A stretch of 37,430 bases of DNA from an uncultured Oscillospiraceae bacterium. GTDB lineage: Bacteria > Bacillota > Clostridia > Oscillospirales > Oscillospiraceae. Positions 20,570 through 29,182 of this stretch are shown here, piece by piece. Position 1 is the first letter of the stretch; each line of letters begins with the position of its first letter. Below the pieces are notes generated by a model. That model was not told the origin of the DNA. It worked only from the letters and a program-made list of their open reading frames with translations, and searched no databases. Made by a program: the position numbers and the translations under genes. The stretch covers positions 1 through 37,430 of the forward strand of contig CAJUNA010000017.1 in NCBI GenBank assembly GCA_910587645.1. Direction: 5' to 3'.

Positions 20570-22246
20570 ATGAAGAAGTTTTTATGCACTTTTTTCCTTT
20601 GTATGCTGACTGCGGCCACATTGGCCGTTTCTGCCCACGCGGGAGAGGACGTGATCAAGGCCGGGCTGTACTTTGGCAGCAGCGCGCTGTACTCCGCCAA
20701 CCTGCAAAATTATGAAGGCTCCGGCTACGCGCTGGGGTGGTTTGACGAAAGCACCAGGGAATTTATGGAAGCGGGATATTTGGAGGAGGAGAAAATATCT
20801 GTCACCGCATCTGGTACCATTTACCTCAGCGGCGGGAGCTATACCTCCGCCCGTCCCGGTAAGGCGGATGGGGTGATCGGCGGCTACCATGTGCAGTTGG
20901 AGGAGGCCTTCCCCTCCTTTGAGGAGGCCGCCTACGCCGCCGCCCAGCTTCCGGACGCATTCCCTGCTTTTATCAACAATCAGTACCGGGTACGGATGGG
21001 GGCTTTTTCTTCCCGGGAGGAAGCGGAGACTGCCGCCGCGTCCTATGGCACCCAGGTCTGGCGCGACCGGTACGGCATGGACCGGATCGTCTCCGGCGGC
21101 GCGGTGCAGCCCAGCGCCACGGGCGTGGTGGTTACTGTGACGGGGACTACGGAGATCCTGTTTGCCTTTGACTGCTCCGGCGCCAAGAGCCTGGGCATCC
21201 TGCCGGACGGCGGCGGGGGGAAGGCCCAGACCTGGTTCAAGGGCTACCGCTGGTACGGCGGGTTTGAGTACCGCCGCAGCACCGGGGGCAATATCAACGT
21301 GATCAACGTGTTAGACATCGACGACTATGTAAAGGGCGTCCTGCCCTACGAAATGAGCCCCGTCTGGCCCTTGGAAGCCCTGAAGGCCCAAGCGGTCTGT
21401 GCCCGGACTTACGCCCTGCTGCCCAGCAAGCATTATGACAGCTACCGGTTCGATGTGTGCAATACCATTGACTGCCAGGTTTACCAGGGCGTCAATCACG
21501 CCAGCGCGCTTACCGACCAAGCCGTTGAGGAGACGGCGGGGATCGTGGCCCGCTACGGCGGGAAATACGCGGAAACCTACTATTGCTCCGCCAATGGCGG
21601 CGCATCGGAGTCATCGGAGAACGTGTGGTCTAATCCGCTGCCCTATCTGGTGGGGAAGGAGGATCCTTACGAGGCACTCACCGACATTCCGGACTACAAC
21701 TACACCATCCGCTACTCCTACAGCCAGCTCAGCCAGCGGCTGCGGGACAAGGGCTATTCCGTTGGTACGGTAAACGCGGCCTACGTGTCTAAGACCACCC
21801 CTACGGGAAATGTGGCGGCGGTGACCTTCCGGGATACCGCTGGGAAGTCGGTGACGCTGACCAAGGAGGCCTGCCGCTGGACGTTGGATACCAAGAGCAT
21901 GCGCTTTACCATCAACGGAGGCGGGAGCGGCGCCGCCAGTTGGGCCGTCAACCCCTCCGGCGGGACCATTTCCAGCATAGGCGACGCCTGGGCGGTTTCC
22001 AGCGGAGACCTCATGGGCTTGCTGGGCAGTGGGGAGGTTTACGCCATCAGCTCCTCCGGGACTTCCGCGCTGAAGCAGCCCACCGCGTCCTCCGGCAGCG
22101 GGGACGGCATTACCATCACCGGCACCGGCTGGGGCCACGGCGTGGGCATGAGCCAGTACGGCGCGAAGGCGATGGCTGAACAGGGGTATACTTATGAGGA
22201 TATTTTGCTATTCTATTATACGGGGATCGTTTTGGATGGCATTTGA
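20570..22246 (+). CDS. Secreted SpoIID/LytB-domain protein
   Basis: 558 residues from ATG 20570 with GGAGG directly upstream. A signal peptide is clear (KKFLCTFFLCMLTAATLAVSAHA, cut before GED). Next comes a SPOR-like segment (YHVQLEEAFPSFEEAAYAAAQLP...YRVRMGAFSSREEAETAA). The SpoIID domain starts near residue 249 (DIDDYVKGVLPYEMSPVWPLEALKAQAVCARTYAL) and includes CSANGGASESSENVW. The C-terminal GTGWGHGVGMSQYGAKAMAEQGYTYEDIL block ends the family pattern. SpoIID-type proteins cut glycan strands in the cell wall. As no spoIIQ or spoIIIA genes are near and it precedes queA, it may be a vegetative LytB-like paralogue and not the engulfment enzyme. Confidence 0.92.
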   Translation: MKKFLCTFFLCMLTAATLAVSAHAGEDVIKAGLYFGSSALYSANLQNYEGSGYALGWFDESTREFMEAGYLEEEKISVTASGTIYLSGGSYTSARPGKADGVIGGYHVQLEEAFPSFEEAAYAAAQLPDAFPAFINNQYRVRMGAFSSREEAETAAASYGTQVWRDRYGMDRIVSGGAVQPSATGVVVTVTGTTEILFAFDCSGAKSLGILPDGGGGKAQTWFKGYRWYGGFEYRRSTGGNINVINVLDIDDYVKGVLPYEMSPVWPLEALKAQAVCARTYALLPSKHYDSYRFDVCNTIDCQVYQGVNHASALTDQAVEETAGIVARYGGKYAETYYCSANGGASESSENVWSNPLPYLVGKEDPYEALTDIPDYNYTIRYSYSQLSQRLRDKGYSVGTVNAAYVSKTTPTGNVAAVTFRDTAGKSVTLTKEACRWTLDTKSMRFTINGGGSGAASWAVNPSGGTISSIGDAWAVSSGDLMGLLGSGEVYAISSSGTSALKQPTASSGSGDGITITGTGWGHGVGMSQYGAKAMAEQGYTYEDILLFYYTGIVLDGI

Positions 22247-22279
22247 GGATCCCGCCGTCCGTCCCGGAAAGGAACACAC

Positions 22280-23365
22280 TTGAAAACACATGATTTTTAC
22301 TACGACCTCCCCCCGGAGCTGATCGCGCAGACGCCCATTGGACAGCGGGACGCGTCCCGTTTATTGGCGTTGGACAAGGATACTGGCAGGTGGAGCCACA
22401 GGCATTTTTATGACCTGCCCTCTTTGCTGCGGCCTGGGGACTGCTTGATTATGAACGATTCCCGGGTGCTTCCCGCCCGTTTGCTGGGCAGCCGGGTCCA
22501 TGGGGACGGAACCTTAGGCGGCGCCTGCGAGGTGCTGCTGCTGATTGACCGGGGCGGGAATACCTGGGAGTGCCTGGTGCGTCCGGGGAAGAAGCTGCGT
22601 ACCGGGGCGCGGGTCTCCTTTGGGGAGGCCGGGGAGCTGACTGGTGAAATCGTAGGCGAGGTGGAGGGTGGCAACCGGCTGGTGCGTTTTGACTACCAGG
22701 GGATTTTCCTGGAAGTGCTGGAACGGCTGGGCCGGATGCCGCTGCCGCCTTACATCAAGGCTGAATTGCAGGACCGGGAGCGGTATCAGACGGTTTATTC
22801 CCGGGTGGCCGGTTCCGCCGCCGCGCCCACGGCGGGGCTGCATTTCACTAAGGAGCTGATGGAGGACATCCAGGCTATGGGCGTTGCCATTGGGTATGTG
22901 ACGCTCCATGTGGGGCTGGGGACTTTCCGCCCGGTAAAGGAGGAAGAGATCACCGATCACGATATGCACAGCGAATATTGCGTAGTGCCCCAGGAGACGG
23001 CGGATTTAATCAACCGTACCAAGGCGGCGGGGGGCCGGGTAATCTGCGTTGGAACCACCTCCTGCCGGACAATCGAAAGCTGGGCGGATCCGCAGGGGCA
23101 TATGATGGGGAAAGCCGGGTGGACGAATATCTTTATCTATCCGGGCTACCAGTTTAAGGTGCTGGACGGGTTGATTACAAATTTCCATTTGCCGGAAAGC
23201 ACGCTGGTTATGCTGGTTTCCGCCTTGGCCGGGCGGGAGCATGTGTTGGCGGCGTATGAGGAAGCTGTCAGGGAGCGGTATCGTTTTTTTTCTTTTGGAG
23301 ACGCGATGTTTATTGCGGACGGGATAGACGGAAAACTGGGCAAAACGGACGCGCAAGGAAACTAG
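22280..23365 (+). CDS. queA: S-adenosylmethionine:tRNA ribosyltransferase-isomerase
   Basis: 361 residues from TTG 22280, with GGAAAGGA 7 bases upstream. Signatures are YDLPPELIAQTPIGQRDASRLL, LIMNDSRVLPARL, GSAAAPTAGLHFTKELM, VTLHVGLGTFRPV, and the end TNFHLPESTLVMLVSALAG...RYRFFSFGDAMFI. It transfers and rearranges the ribosyl group of SAM onto preQ1-tRNA to form epoxyqueuosine. The usual partners tgt and yajC are not next to it in this window. It follows the SpoIID-like gene by 33 bases and ends before a bidirectional terminator. Confidence 0.97.
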   Translation: MKTHDFYYDLPPELIAQTPIGQRDASRLLALDKDTGRWSHRHFYDLPSLLRPGDCLIMNDSRVLPARLLGSRVHGDGTLGGACEVLLLIDRGGNTWECLVRPGKKLRTGARVSFGEAGELTGEIVGEVEGGNRLVRFDYQGIFLEVLERLGRMPLPPYIKAELQDRERYQTVYSRVAGSAAAPTAGLHFTKELMEDIQAMGVAIGYVTLHVGLGTFRPVKEEEITDHDMHSEYCVVPQETADLINRTKAAGGRVICVGTTSCRTIESWADPQGHMMGKAGWTNIFIYPGYQFKVLDGLITNFHLPESTLVMLVSALAGREHVLAAYEEAVRERYRFFSFGDAMFIADGIDGKLGKTDAQGN

Positions 23366-23407
23366 GTTTCGAATCCTTTCGGGCTGGCAGGCTGTTTTTA
23401 AAAAAAG

Positions 23408-23450
23408 GTGTAGGAGAGCCGCTTTGTGCCGGGCTTCTCCTACACTTTGA
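23408..23450. terminator. Bidirectional intrinsic terminator
   Basis: GTGTAGGAGA (23408-23417) pairs with TCTCCTACAC (23436-23445), extended by GCC/GGC with a bulge. On the minus strand a T7 run follows; on the plus strand TTTGATTTTT follows. It ends queA and the trpS-wecAB operon. Confidence 0.85.
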
Positions 23451-23461
23451 TTTTTGAGATG

Positions 23462-24220
23462 TTATGATTCTGTCAGCCCCCGGCCGTCCGGCAGGAGGAA
23501 CAGCTCCGCTTCCTGGGGAGAGATATCCGGTTCCCCGGTGGTGAAGCGGTAAATCAGCTCGCTGTCTAGCAGCCGTTCCGCGGCAACCAGCAGCCCATTA
23601 ACGCCCACCCAATAGTGGTCTGTGTAGCCGTCCTCGTTGGGATGGGTCTCTACATAGATGCAGTTCCCGCCGAAAGCCGTCCGGTACTCCGCCAGGGCAA
23701 TCGTTTCCGGCGGCAGTTCCCGTACCGTTTCATAGCTAAACATCCGTCCGGCGGCATCGGCGGTCAGGCCGGCGGATTCCAGACGGACCCAGTCCTTCTC
23801 ATCATCGTACCACACCCCCACCACAGAACCCTCGCCGGAGGGAGCGGGTTCCATCAAAGTATGCCGGACGCTGCCGTCCGGCAGGGTGGTATCCAGCCGG
23901 GTCTGCCCGCCGCTGACGTATACCTGGGACACGGACTGCCCGCTGCCGCCCTTCCAGAAGGTTTCCACCGTCTGGCTGCGGCTGTAGGCTGTGGGGCGGG
24001 CCAGGATGCTTATGGCGCTGCTGACTGTCTCGGGCGTGATGGCAATGATGTTCAGATGGCTGCTGGGGTTGTCCTCACCGGCGCCGGAGGTGTCGGTCTG
24101 GCTCTCCGGCAGGATGATCTCGCTGGTTTGGCGGCGCCCGCCCCAGGCCAGCATGGCCATAATGACCAGCAGCAGTACGCCGAAGCCCAAGCTGATATAG
24201 GCTACGCGCTTCTTATCCAA
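23462..24220 (-). CDS. Membrane-anchored protein of unknown function
   Basis: 252 residues from TTG 24220, with AAAGGAGG upstream. One N-terminal membrane helix (about residues 7-26, YISLGFGVLLLVIMAMLAW) is followed by a Ser/Thr-rich linker and an extracytoplasmic domain of about 180 residues with alternating strands (SVSQVYVSGGQTRLDTTLPDGSVRHTLME, then HYWVGVNGLLVAAERLLDSELIYRF). The layout resembles outer-surface sensor or lipid-binding domains such as RseB/LolA-like folds, but I cannot assign one. It is the last gene of the trpS-wecA-wecB operon (30 bases after wecB), which suggests an envelope role. Confidence 0.75.
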   Translation of the reverse strand: MDKKRVAYISLGFGVLLLVIMAMLAWGGRRQTSEIILPESQTDTSGAGEDNPSSHLNIIAITPETVSSAISILARPTAYSRSQTVETFWKGGSGQSVSQVYVSGGQTRLDTTLPDGSVRHTLMEPAPSGEGSVVGVWYDDEKDWVRLESAGLTADAAGRMFSYETVRELPPETIALAEYRTAFGGNCIYVETHPNEDGYTDHYWVGVNGLLVAAERLLDSELIYRFTTGEPDISPQEAELFLLPDGRGLTES

Positions 24221-24250
24221 GACGGCGCCTCCTTTCCCGTTCCCAGGGGG

Positions 24251-25399
24251 TTACGTTCCGGCACGGAAGTCCTCCGGTTTGGCTCCCCGCCCGAAATGCC
24301 ACAAAATCGCGTCTACAATGCGGCCGCAGGCCTTCCCATCGCCGTAGGGGTTGGCTGCGTGAGCCATGGCGGCATAAGCCGGTGGGCTGGTGAGCAGCTC
24401 GTGGGCCATGGACACGATGTCCTCGTACTTTACCCCCGCTAGCTTCACTGTGCCAGCGGTTACGGCCTCGGGCCGCTCGGTCTCCCGGCGCAGTACCAGC
24501 ACGGGCTTGCCCAGGGAGGGGGCTTCCTCCTGAAGGCCGCCGGAATCGGTAAGCACCAGATCGCTCCGGGCCATCAGATTGTGCATCTCGTCAGCCGCCA
24601 GGGGAGGGATCAGATGGACATTGGGAATCCCGCCCAGATGCTTTTTCGCGCACTCTTGAACCACCGGGCTGAGATGGACGGGATAGACCATTTCCACTTC
24701 ATGGGTCCGGGCGATTTCCGCTAAGGCGGACATGATGTCCTCCATAGGCTGGCCGTAATTCTCCCGCCGGTGGCAGGTGACCAGCAGGATTTTCTTCTCT
24801 CCGTAAGGCAGGCGGTTCAGTTCATCCGCCGCAAACCGGTAATCTGGCCGCACGGTAGTTTTCAGCGCGTCAATTACCGTGTTCCCGGTGACGAACACGC
24901 CTTCGGTGATTCCCTCCCGGCGCAGGTTTTCCCGGTTGTTTTCCGTGGGGCAGAAATACAAATCCGCAATAGCGGTCACCAGCTTCCTGTTCATCTCCTC
25001 GGGGTAGGGGGAGTATTTGTCGTAGGTCCGCAGGCCTGCTTCCACATGGCCGACCGGCACCTTGTGGTAAAAAGCCGACAACGCCCCCGCGAAAGTGGTG
25101 GAGGTGTCGCCATGAACCAGGATCATGTCCGGCTTCAGGGCCTCAATGGCCTCGTCCATGCCCGTCAGGCACTTGCTGGTGATGGTGCTGAGGGTCTGGC
25201 GGGGGGTCATGATGTCCAGATCCCATTGGGGGTGGAGGTCAAACACCTGCAATACGCTGTCCAGCATTTCCCGGTGCTGGGCGGTGACGCAGCAGATGGA
25301 CTCGATCCCCTCCCGCCCGGCCAGTTCTTTGACCAGGGGAGCCATCTTAATCGCTTCCGGCCTGGTGCCAAAAACACTCATGATACGCAGCTTTTCCAC
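24251..25399 (-). CDS. wecB: UDP-N-acetylglucosamine 2-epimerase (non-hydrolysing)
   Basis: 382 residues from GTG 25399, chosen because AAAGGAGG lies just upstream and the preceding gene stops 1 base before it. Signatures are MSVFGTRPEAIKMAPLV, CCVTAQHREMLDSVLQVF, HGDTSTTFAGALSAFY, GHVEAGLRTYDKYSPYPEEMNR, TCHRRENYG and DSGGLQEEAPSLGKPVLVLR. It converts UDP-GlcNAc to UDP-ManNAc in the cytoplasm, the precursor for teichoic-acid linkage units or other ManNAc-containing polymers. Its coupling to the polyprenyl-phosphate GlcNAc transferase upstream fits that. Confidence 0.96.
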   Translation of the reverse strand: MEKLRIMSVFGTRPEAIKMAPLVKELAGREGIESICCVTAQHREMLDSVLQVFDLHPQWDLDIMTPRQTLSTITSKCLTGMDEAIEALKPDMILVHGDTSTTFAGALSAFYHKVPVGHVEAGLRTYDKYSPYPEEMNRKLVTAIADLYFCPTENNRENLRREGITEGVFVTGNTVIDALKTTVRPDYRFAADELNRLPYGEKKILLVTCHRRENYGQPMEDIMSALAEIARTHEVEMVYPVHLSPVVQECAKKHLGGIPNVHLIPPLAADEMHNLMARSDLVLTDSGGLQEEAPSLGKPVLVLRRETERPEAVTAGTVKLAGVKYEDIVSMAHELLTSPPAYAAMAHAANPYGDGKACGRIVDAILWHFGRGAKPEDFRAGT

Positions 25400-25400
25400 C

Positions 25401-26510
25401 TTATTCCTCCTTTTCCGCAGGGGCGTCCGGGGCCGGTTCTGCCAGAGCTTCCTCATGCTTGTGGTGGTCGTGGGGGTAGCGGGCAATGCGGGCCACGGTA
25501 TAGGCCGTGCCAATCAGCGCCGCTACGGATAAAATCACCTTCAGATACCCGCTGGTGACAATCATCACCGCGCACAGCCCCAGCACGGTAGCTACCAGAT
25601 ATAGGGTGGCTACCGCCTGCTTCTGGTTCATGCCCATGTCGATAAGCTTGTGGTGGGTATGGCTGCGGTCGGCCTTCATGGGGTTCTGGCCCTTCATGAT
25701 CCGGCGGGTGAAGGCGGACACGGTGTCAAAGATGGGGAAGCCCAGGATGATAAACGGCACTACGAAGGAAATGACAGCGTACAGCTTGAACAGGCCCGTC
25801 ACCGAGACCGTAGCCAGCACAAACCCCAAAAAGGTGGCCCCTGTGTCGCCCATGAAAATTTTGGCGGGGTTGCGGTTGTAGGGGATAAAGCCGATGCAGC
25901 CTCCCACCAGGGCCGCGCAGATAACGCCCATGCCCATATCCCCCATCAGCAGGGCGATAATCAGCATGGTTAAGGCCGCGATGGTGGACACGCCGTCCGC
26001 TAGGCCGTCCAGTCCGTCAATGAGGTTGACGGAGTTGGTTACCGCCACAATCCAGATCACAGTGATGGGCACCGCCATGATGCCGAAGTCCCAGTAGTGG
26101 TCTCCGAAAGGCAGGGGGTTGGCAATCATCTCAATGAGGACGCCGTGCCACACAGCGATAAGGGCCGCTACGATCTGCAAAATAAACTTGATGCCTGCCC
26201 CCAGCGGGTGGGAGTCATCCACTACGCCTACGGCCACGATGATACACCCGCCCAGGAGGATGCCCCGAAGCTGCCGGTTCACGTCCGCGAACAGCAGCAC
26301 GGCAACCACAAATCCAATAAAAATCGCCAGCCCGCCTAGACGGGGGATGGGGTGGTCGTGCATCCTCCGCTTGTCCTTCGGCACGTCCACCGCGCCGATC
26401 TTCACCGCCAGCCACTTTACCAGCGGCGTCAGGCAGAAGCTTAGGATCAGGGAAACCCCCAAGGACAAAATTACCGGCATAACGCTTGTCCGGTCAAAAA
26501 ATCCATTCAT
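25401..26510 (-). CDS. wecA: Undecaprenyl-phosphate GlcNAc-1-phosphate transferase (WecA/TagO family)
   Basis: 369 residues, with about ten membrane helices. ATG at 26510 has GGAGG 11 bases upstream; an ATG ten codons later is possible. Family motifs are KDKRRMHDHPIPRLGGLAIF, VGVVDDSHPLGAGIKF, NSVNLIDGLDGLADG, IFMGDTGATFLG and DRSHTHHKLIDMG (the HxHH motif). A charged tail rich in His, Glu and Ala follows the last helix. It moves GlcNAc-1-phosphate to undecaprenyl phosphate at the inner face of the membrane, the first step of teichoic acid or related polymer synthesis. Confidence 0.95.
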   Translation of the reverse strand: MNGFFDRTSVMPVILSLGVSLILSFCLTPLVKWLAVKIGAVDVPKDKRRMHDHPIPRLGGLAIFIGFVVAVLLFADVNRQLRGILLGGCIIVAVGVVDDSHPLGAGIKFILQIVAALIAVWHGVLIEMIANPLPFGDHYWDFGIMAVPITVIWIVAVTNSVNLIDGLDGLADGVSTIAALTMLIIALLMGDMGMGVICAALVGGCIGFIPYNRNPAKIFMGDTGATFLGFVLATVSVTGLFKLYAVISFVVPFIILGFPIFDTVSAFTRRIMKGQNPMKADRSHTHHKLIDMGMNQKQAVATLYLVATVLGLCAVMIVTSGYLKVILSVAALIGTAYTVARIARYPHDHHKHEEALAEPAPDAPAEKEE

Positions 26511-26528
26511 TTCTTCGCCTGCCTCCGG

Positions 26529-27533
26529 TTATCTGGCAACGAAGCCAAGCTTTTTGTAGACCTTCCGCAAGGTCTTTTCCGCCGCATAGGACGCCTTTTC
26601 GGCCCCGGCGCGGTAGACGCTCTCCAGATAGGCCTTGTCCGAGAGGATGCGGCGGGCTTCCTCCTGAATGGGGCGCACCATCTCTACAACGGCTTCCCCT
26701 ACGGCGGGCTTGAATTTGCCGTAGCCCATGCCGTCAAACTCCTGCTCGATTTCCTCAAAGGCCTTGCCGGTGGCGGCGGCATAAATGTTCATCAGGTTGG
26801 CTACGCCGGGCTTGTTCTCCGGGTCGTAGCGGACACATCGCTCGGTATCGCTGTCGGTGATGGCCCGCTTGAACTGCTTCATGATGACATCGGGGCTGTC
26901 CATAAGGGTCACTCGCCCGGTATCGTTGTTTTCGCTCTTGCTCATTTTGGCGGAGGGGTTGGTCAGGCTCATGATCCTGGCCCCTACCTTGGGGATATAT
27001 GGCTCGGGCATTTTGAACACTTCGCCGTACACGCCGTTGAACCGCTGGACGATATTCCGGGCAAGCTCCACATGCTGCTTCTGATCCTCGCCTACAGGGA
27101 CGGCATCCGGCTGATAGAGCAGGATGTCCGCCGCCATCAGGCTGGGGTAGGTGAAAAGCCCGCCGTTGATGTTATCCGCGTTCTTGGCGGATTTGTCCTT
27201 GAACTGGGTCATGCGGGAAAGCTCACCGAACATGGCGTAGCAGTTGAGCACCCAGCCCAGTTCGGCATGCTGGTGGACGTGGGACTGGATAAACAACGTG
27301 CATTTTTCAGGATCCAGGCCGCAGGCGATATATTGAGCCAACTGCTCCAGCGTGCGCCGGCGCAGGTCGGCGGGGTTCTGGCGCACGGTGATGGCATGCA
27401 GGTCGGCCATAAAGAAATAGCAATCGTATTCCTCGATCATCTTCGGCCAGTGGCGCAGCGGCCCCAGGTAGGATCCAAGGGTCAGGTCGCCGCTGGGTTT
27501 GATGCCGGAGAGCATGGTTTTTTTCTGTTCCAT
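26529..27533 (-). CDS. trpS: Tryptophanyl-tRNA synthetase
   Basis: 334 residues, usual length. ATG at 27533 follows AAAGGAG. The class I signature near the start is PSGDLTLGSYLG, and KMSKS is present in NPSAKMSKSENNDTG. HAITVRQNPADLR, TYPSLMAADILLYQPDAVPVGEDQKQHVELARNI and PKVGARIMSL are family blocks. It is the first gene of an operon with wecA, wecB and the unknown at 23462, which start within 18, 1 and 30 bases of each preceding stop. The leader is only about 60 bases and contains no T-box. Confidence 0.97.
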   Translation of the reverse strand: MEQKKTMLSGIKPSGDLTLGSYLGPLRHWPKMIEEYDCYFFMADLHAITVRQNPADLRRRTLEQLAQYIACGLDPEKCTLFIQSHVHQHAELGWVLNCYAMFGELSRMTQFKDKSAKNADNINGGLFTYPSLMAADILLYQPDAVPVGEDQKQHVELARNIVQRFNGVYGEVFKMPEPYIPKVGARIMSLTNPSAKMSKSENNDTGRVTLMDSPDVIMKQFKRAITDSDTERCVRYDPENKPGVANLMNIYAAATGKAFEEIEQEFDGMGYGKFKPAVGEAVVEMVRPIQEEARRILSDKAYLESVYRAGAEKASYAAEKTLRKVYKKLGFVAR

Positions 27534-27600
27534 AGTGAAATCGCTCCTTTTATGTCTGATATCAATATCGCGTATGCGAGATTTTCCAAGTTAATGTATT

Positions 27601-27629
27601 ATTATAGCACACCTGGAAAAGAAGTACAA
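27601..27629 (-). promoter_or_regulatory. Promoter of trpS-wecAB operon
   Basis: On the minus strand TTGTAC (27624-27629), 17-base spacer and TATAAT (27601-27606). Confidence 0.75.
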
Positions 27630-27676
27630 CCAAAAAGGGAAATTTTCAGAAATGATGCCAAATCTATGCAGGGGCC

Positions 27677-27705
27677 TTTTCATCTCCAGCAGGCCGTGCT
27701 ATACT
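27677..27705 (+). promoter_or_regulatory. Possible promoter of DUF2284 gene
   Basis: TTTTCA (27677-27682), 17-base spacer, TATACT (27700-27705), about 40 bases before the ATG. Confidence 0.4.
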
Positions 27706-27744
27706 GGGGAAAACGCATTGTGTCAGGAAAGGAGAGGATGTGGA

Positions 27745-28278
27745 ATGGATCAAAACCGTTTGGAAGAGCAGTTCCGGGCGCTGCCTATCGCGCAATATGA
27801 GTTTTTGGAGACAAGGGAACTAACCTTTACCCCCCGGGTGCGCACCGTCTGCGAGACGGACTGCCCCCGGTATGGAACCAGTTGGGCCTGCCCCCCTGCC
27901 GTTGGGACAGTGGAGGAGTGTATGGACCGGTGCCTATGCTACCCCCACGCGCTACTGCTCACTACAATGAATGAGGTAGAAGATATTGCCGGTCTGGAGG
28001 GAACCCTGGCTACCCGCGCCCCCCACGAGGAAATCACACGGCAAGTCAACCGGCTACTCCAGGAGCAAGGCTTGGAGACTTACCCGCTGTCCACGGAATC
28101 CTGCGCCATTTGTGGGGAATGTGCCTATCCGGATGGGCCGTGCCGCTTCCCGGGACGGATGTTTCCGTGTATTGAAAGCCACGGTATCCTGATTACCGAT
28201 GCCGCGGAGAAATTCGGCATTGCCTTCCAGGCCGGGGGGAATATTGTCACATGGTTTAGCTTGATTTTATACCGTTAG
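27745..28278 (+). CDS. DUF2284 metal-binding protein
   Basis: 177 residues from ATG 27745 (AAAGGAGAGG upstream); an upstream in-frame start would only lengthen it through promoter sequence. Cys motifs are typical: CETDCPRYGTSWACPPAVG near residue 35, and CAICGECAYPDGPCR with FPCIES toward the end. They resemble an iron-sulfur or zinc site. The family is widespread in anaerobes and its function is not known. It is monocistronic between a promoter and a strong terminator. Confidence 0.85.
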   Translation: MDQNRLEEQFRALPIAQYEFLETRELTFTPRVRTVCETDCPRYGTSWACPPAVGTVEECMDRCLCYPHALLLTTMNEVEDIAGLEGTLATRAPHEEITRQVNRLLQEQGLETYPLSTESCAICGECAYPDGPCRFPGRMFPCIESHGILITDAAEKFGIAFQAGGNIVTWFSLILYR

Positions 28279-28300
28279 CCTCTTTTTAGCTTTAAAAATG

Positions 28301-28331
28301 CCGAGAGACCGGCTTTTAGCCGGTCTCTCGG
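28301..28331. terminator. Bidirectional intrinsic terminator
   Basis: A 13-bp perfect stem (CCGAGAGACCGGC at 28301-28313 with 28319-28331) has a TTTTA loop. It is preceded by AAAAAT, giving a T-run on the minus strand for rpmF. Confidence 0.88.
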
Positions 28332-28351
28332 TGAATCATCAAGCGATAAAA

Positions 28352-28540
28352 TTAGTCCTCCGCAGCGGCGCTCTTGACCTGACGGCCATTGTAAGTACCG
28401 CACTCGGGGCACATTCTATGGGACAGGCGCATCGCGCCGCACTTAGGACAAGGGGTCAGACCGGGCGCCTTCAGCTTCCACACGGAGCTACGGCGCTTAT
28501 CACGTCTTGCCTTTGATACTTTACCCTTAGGGACTGCCAT
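28352..28540 (-). CDS. rpmF: 50S ribosomal protein L32
   Basis: 62 residues. MAVPKGKVSKARRDKRRS is the conserved start, and CPKCG...CPECG is the zinc-ribbon with all four Cys, the zinc-containing (C+) form. ATG at 28540 has GGAGGTG upstream. It follows the yceD-family gene by 35 bases, the usual bacterial order. Confidence 0.98.
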   Translation of the reverse strand: MAVPKGKVSKARRDKRRSSVWKLKAPGLTPCPKCGAMRLSHRMCPECGTYNGRQVKSAAAED

Positions 28541-28575
28541 GATGACACCTCCAATATATCTGAATTACTTATTCT

Positions 28576-29079
28576 TTACTGCTCGTCCGGTTCCAAAAGC
28601 TTGGCCAGCACCGCCAATCGGGGGTCCACCTGCTTCTTGCAGGTGCAGCTCCCTTGGTTGAGATCAACGCCGCAGCCGGGGCAAATCCCCTTGCAGCCTT
28701 CGGAACACAAGGTCTTTTCGTCCATTTCCAGGATGAACGCCGTCCGGGCCAGTTCCCCTACGTCAACGCAGCCGTCCTCCAGGATGATCACATCGCCAGT
28801 ATCCTCATTGGCTGCTTCCTCCACCAGCGGATATTCGCAGTGGACGGATTTGGGGTTGTCAAACTCCTTCAGGCACCGGTCGCAGACGGATTTGAGGGTG
28901 GCTTCCGCCGTGAAGGACAAGAGGAGCATCCCCGCTATATTCCGCACCTCGCCGGTTACCACCACCGGTTCCTGCGCGGGATACAGGCCGCCGAAGTCCA
29001 CATCGGACAGGTCCAGGGAAAACTGGAACTCCATCCGCTCTCCGGGGGCGTTGATGATTCTCTGTACGTTCAAAAGCAT
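28576..29079 (-). CDS. yceD: YceD/DUF177 family protein
   Basis: 167 residues from ATG 29079 (GAGGTG upstream); an ATG four codons earlier lacks a suitable binding site. FQFSLDLSDVDF..., the CDRCLKEF pair and a Cys-rich end (CSEGCKGICPGCGVDLNQGSCTCKK) are characteristic. DUF177 proteins are linked with 23S rRNA accumulation and ribosome assembly and nearly always precede rpmF, as here. The Cys sets suggest zinc binding. Confidence 0.93.
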   Translation of the reverse strand: MLLNVQRIINAPGERMEFQFSLDLSDVDFGGLYPAQEPVVVTGEVRNIAGMLLLSFTAEATLKSVCDRCLKEFDNPKSVHCEYPLVEEAANEDTGDVIILEDGCVDVGELARTAFILEMDEKTLCSEGCKGICPGCGVDLNQGSCTCKKQVDPRLAVLAKLLEPDEQ

Positions 29080-29106
29080 AGCACACCTCACAAAGACACG
29101 ACTAGT

Positions 29107-29135
29107 ATTATAGCGGATACGGAAGGGATTGTCAA
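29107..29135 (-). promoter_or_regulatory. Consensus promoter of yceD-rpmF
   Basis: On the minus strand a perfect TTGACA (29130-29135) and perfect TATAAT (29107-29112) are separated by 17 bases. It is the only full-consensus sigma-A promoter I found here, fitting a ribosomal operon. Confidence 0.92.
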
Positions 29136-29182
29136 ATACTTTTTCGCAAAACCGAGCACATTTTCCGTCCGGCTTTCTCTGG

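Noticed and set aside
23366..23390. A T-loop-like GGTTTCGAATCC sequence suggesting a tRNA 3' end
   Set aside because: No matching acceptor stem, D-arm or anticodon arm upstream, where queA coding sequence lies.
27534..27606. Possible T-box leader upstream of trpS
   Set aside because: The promoter lies about 60 bases before the ATG, leaving no room for a T-box, and no TGGN box with terminator is seen.
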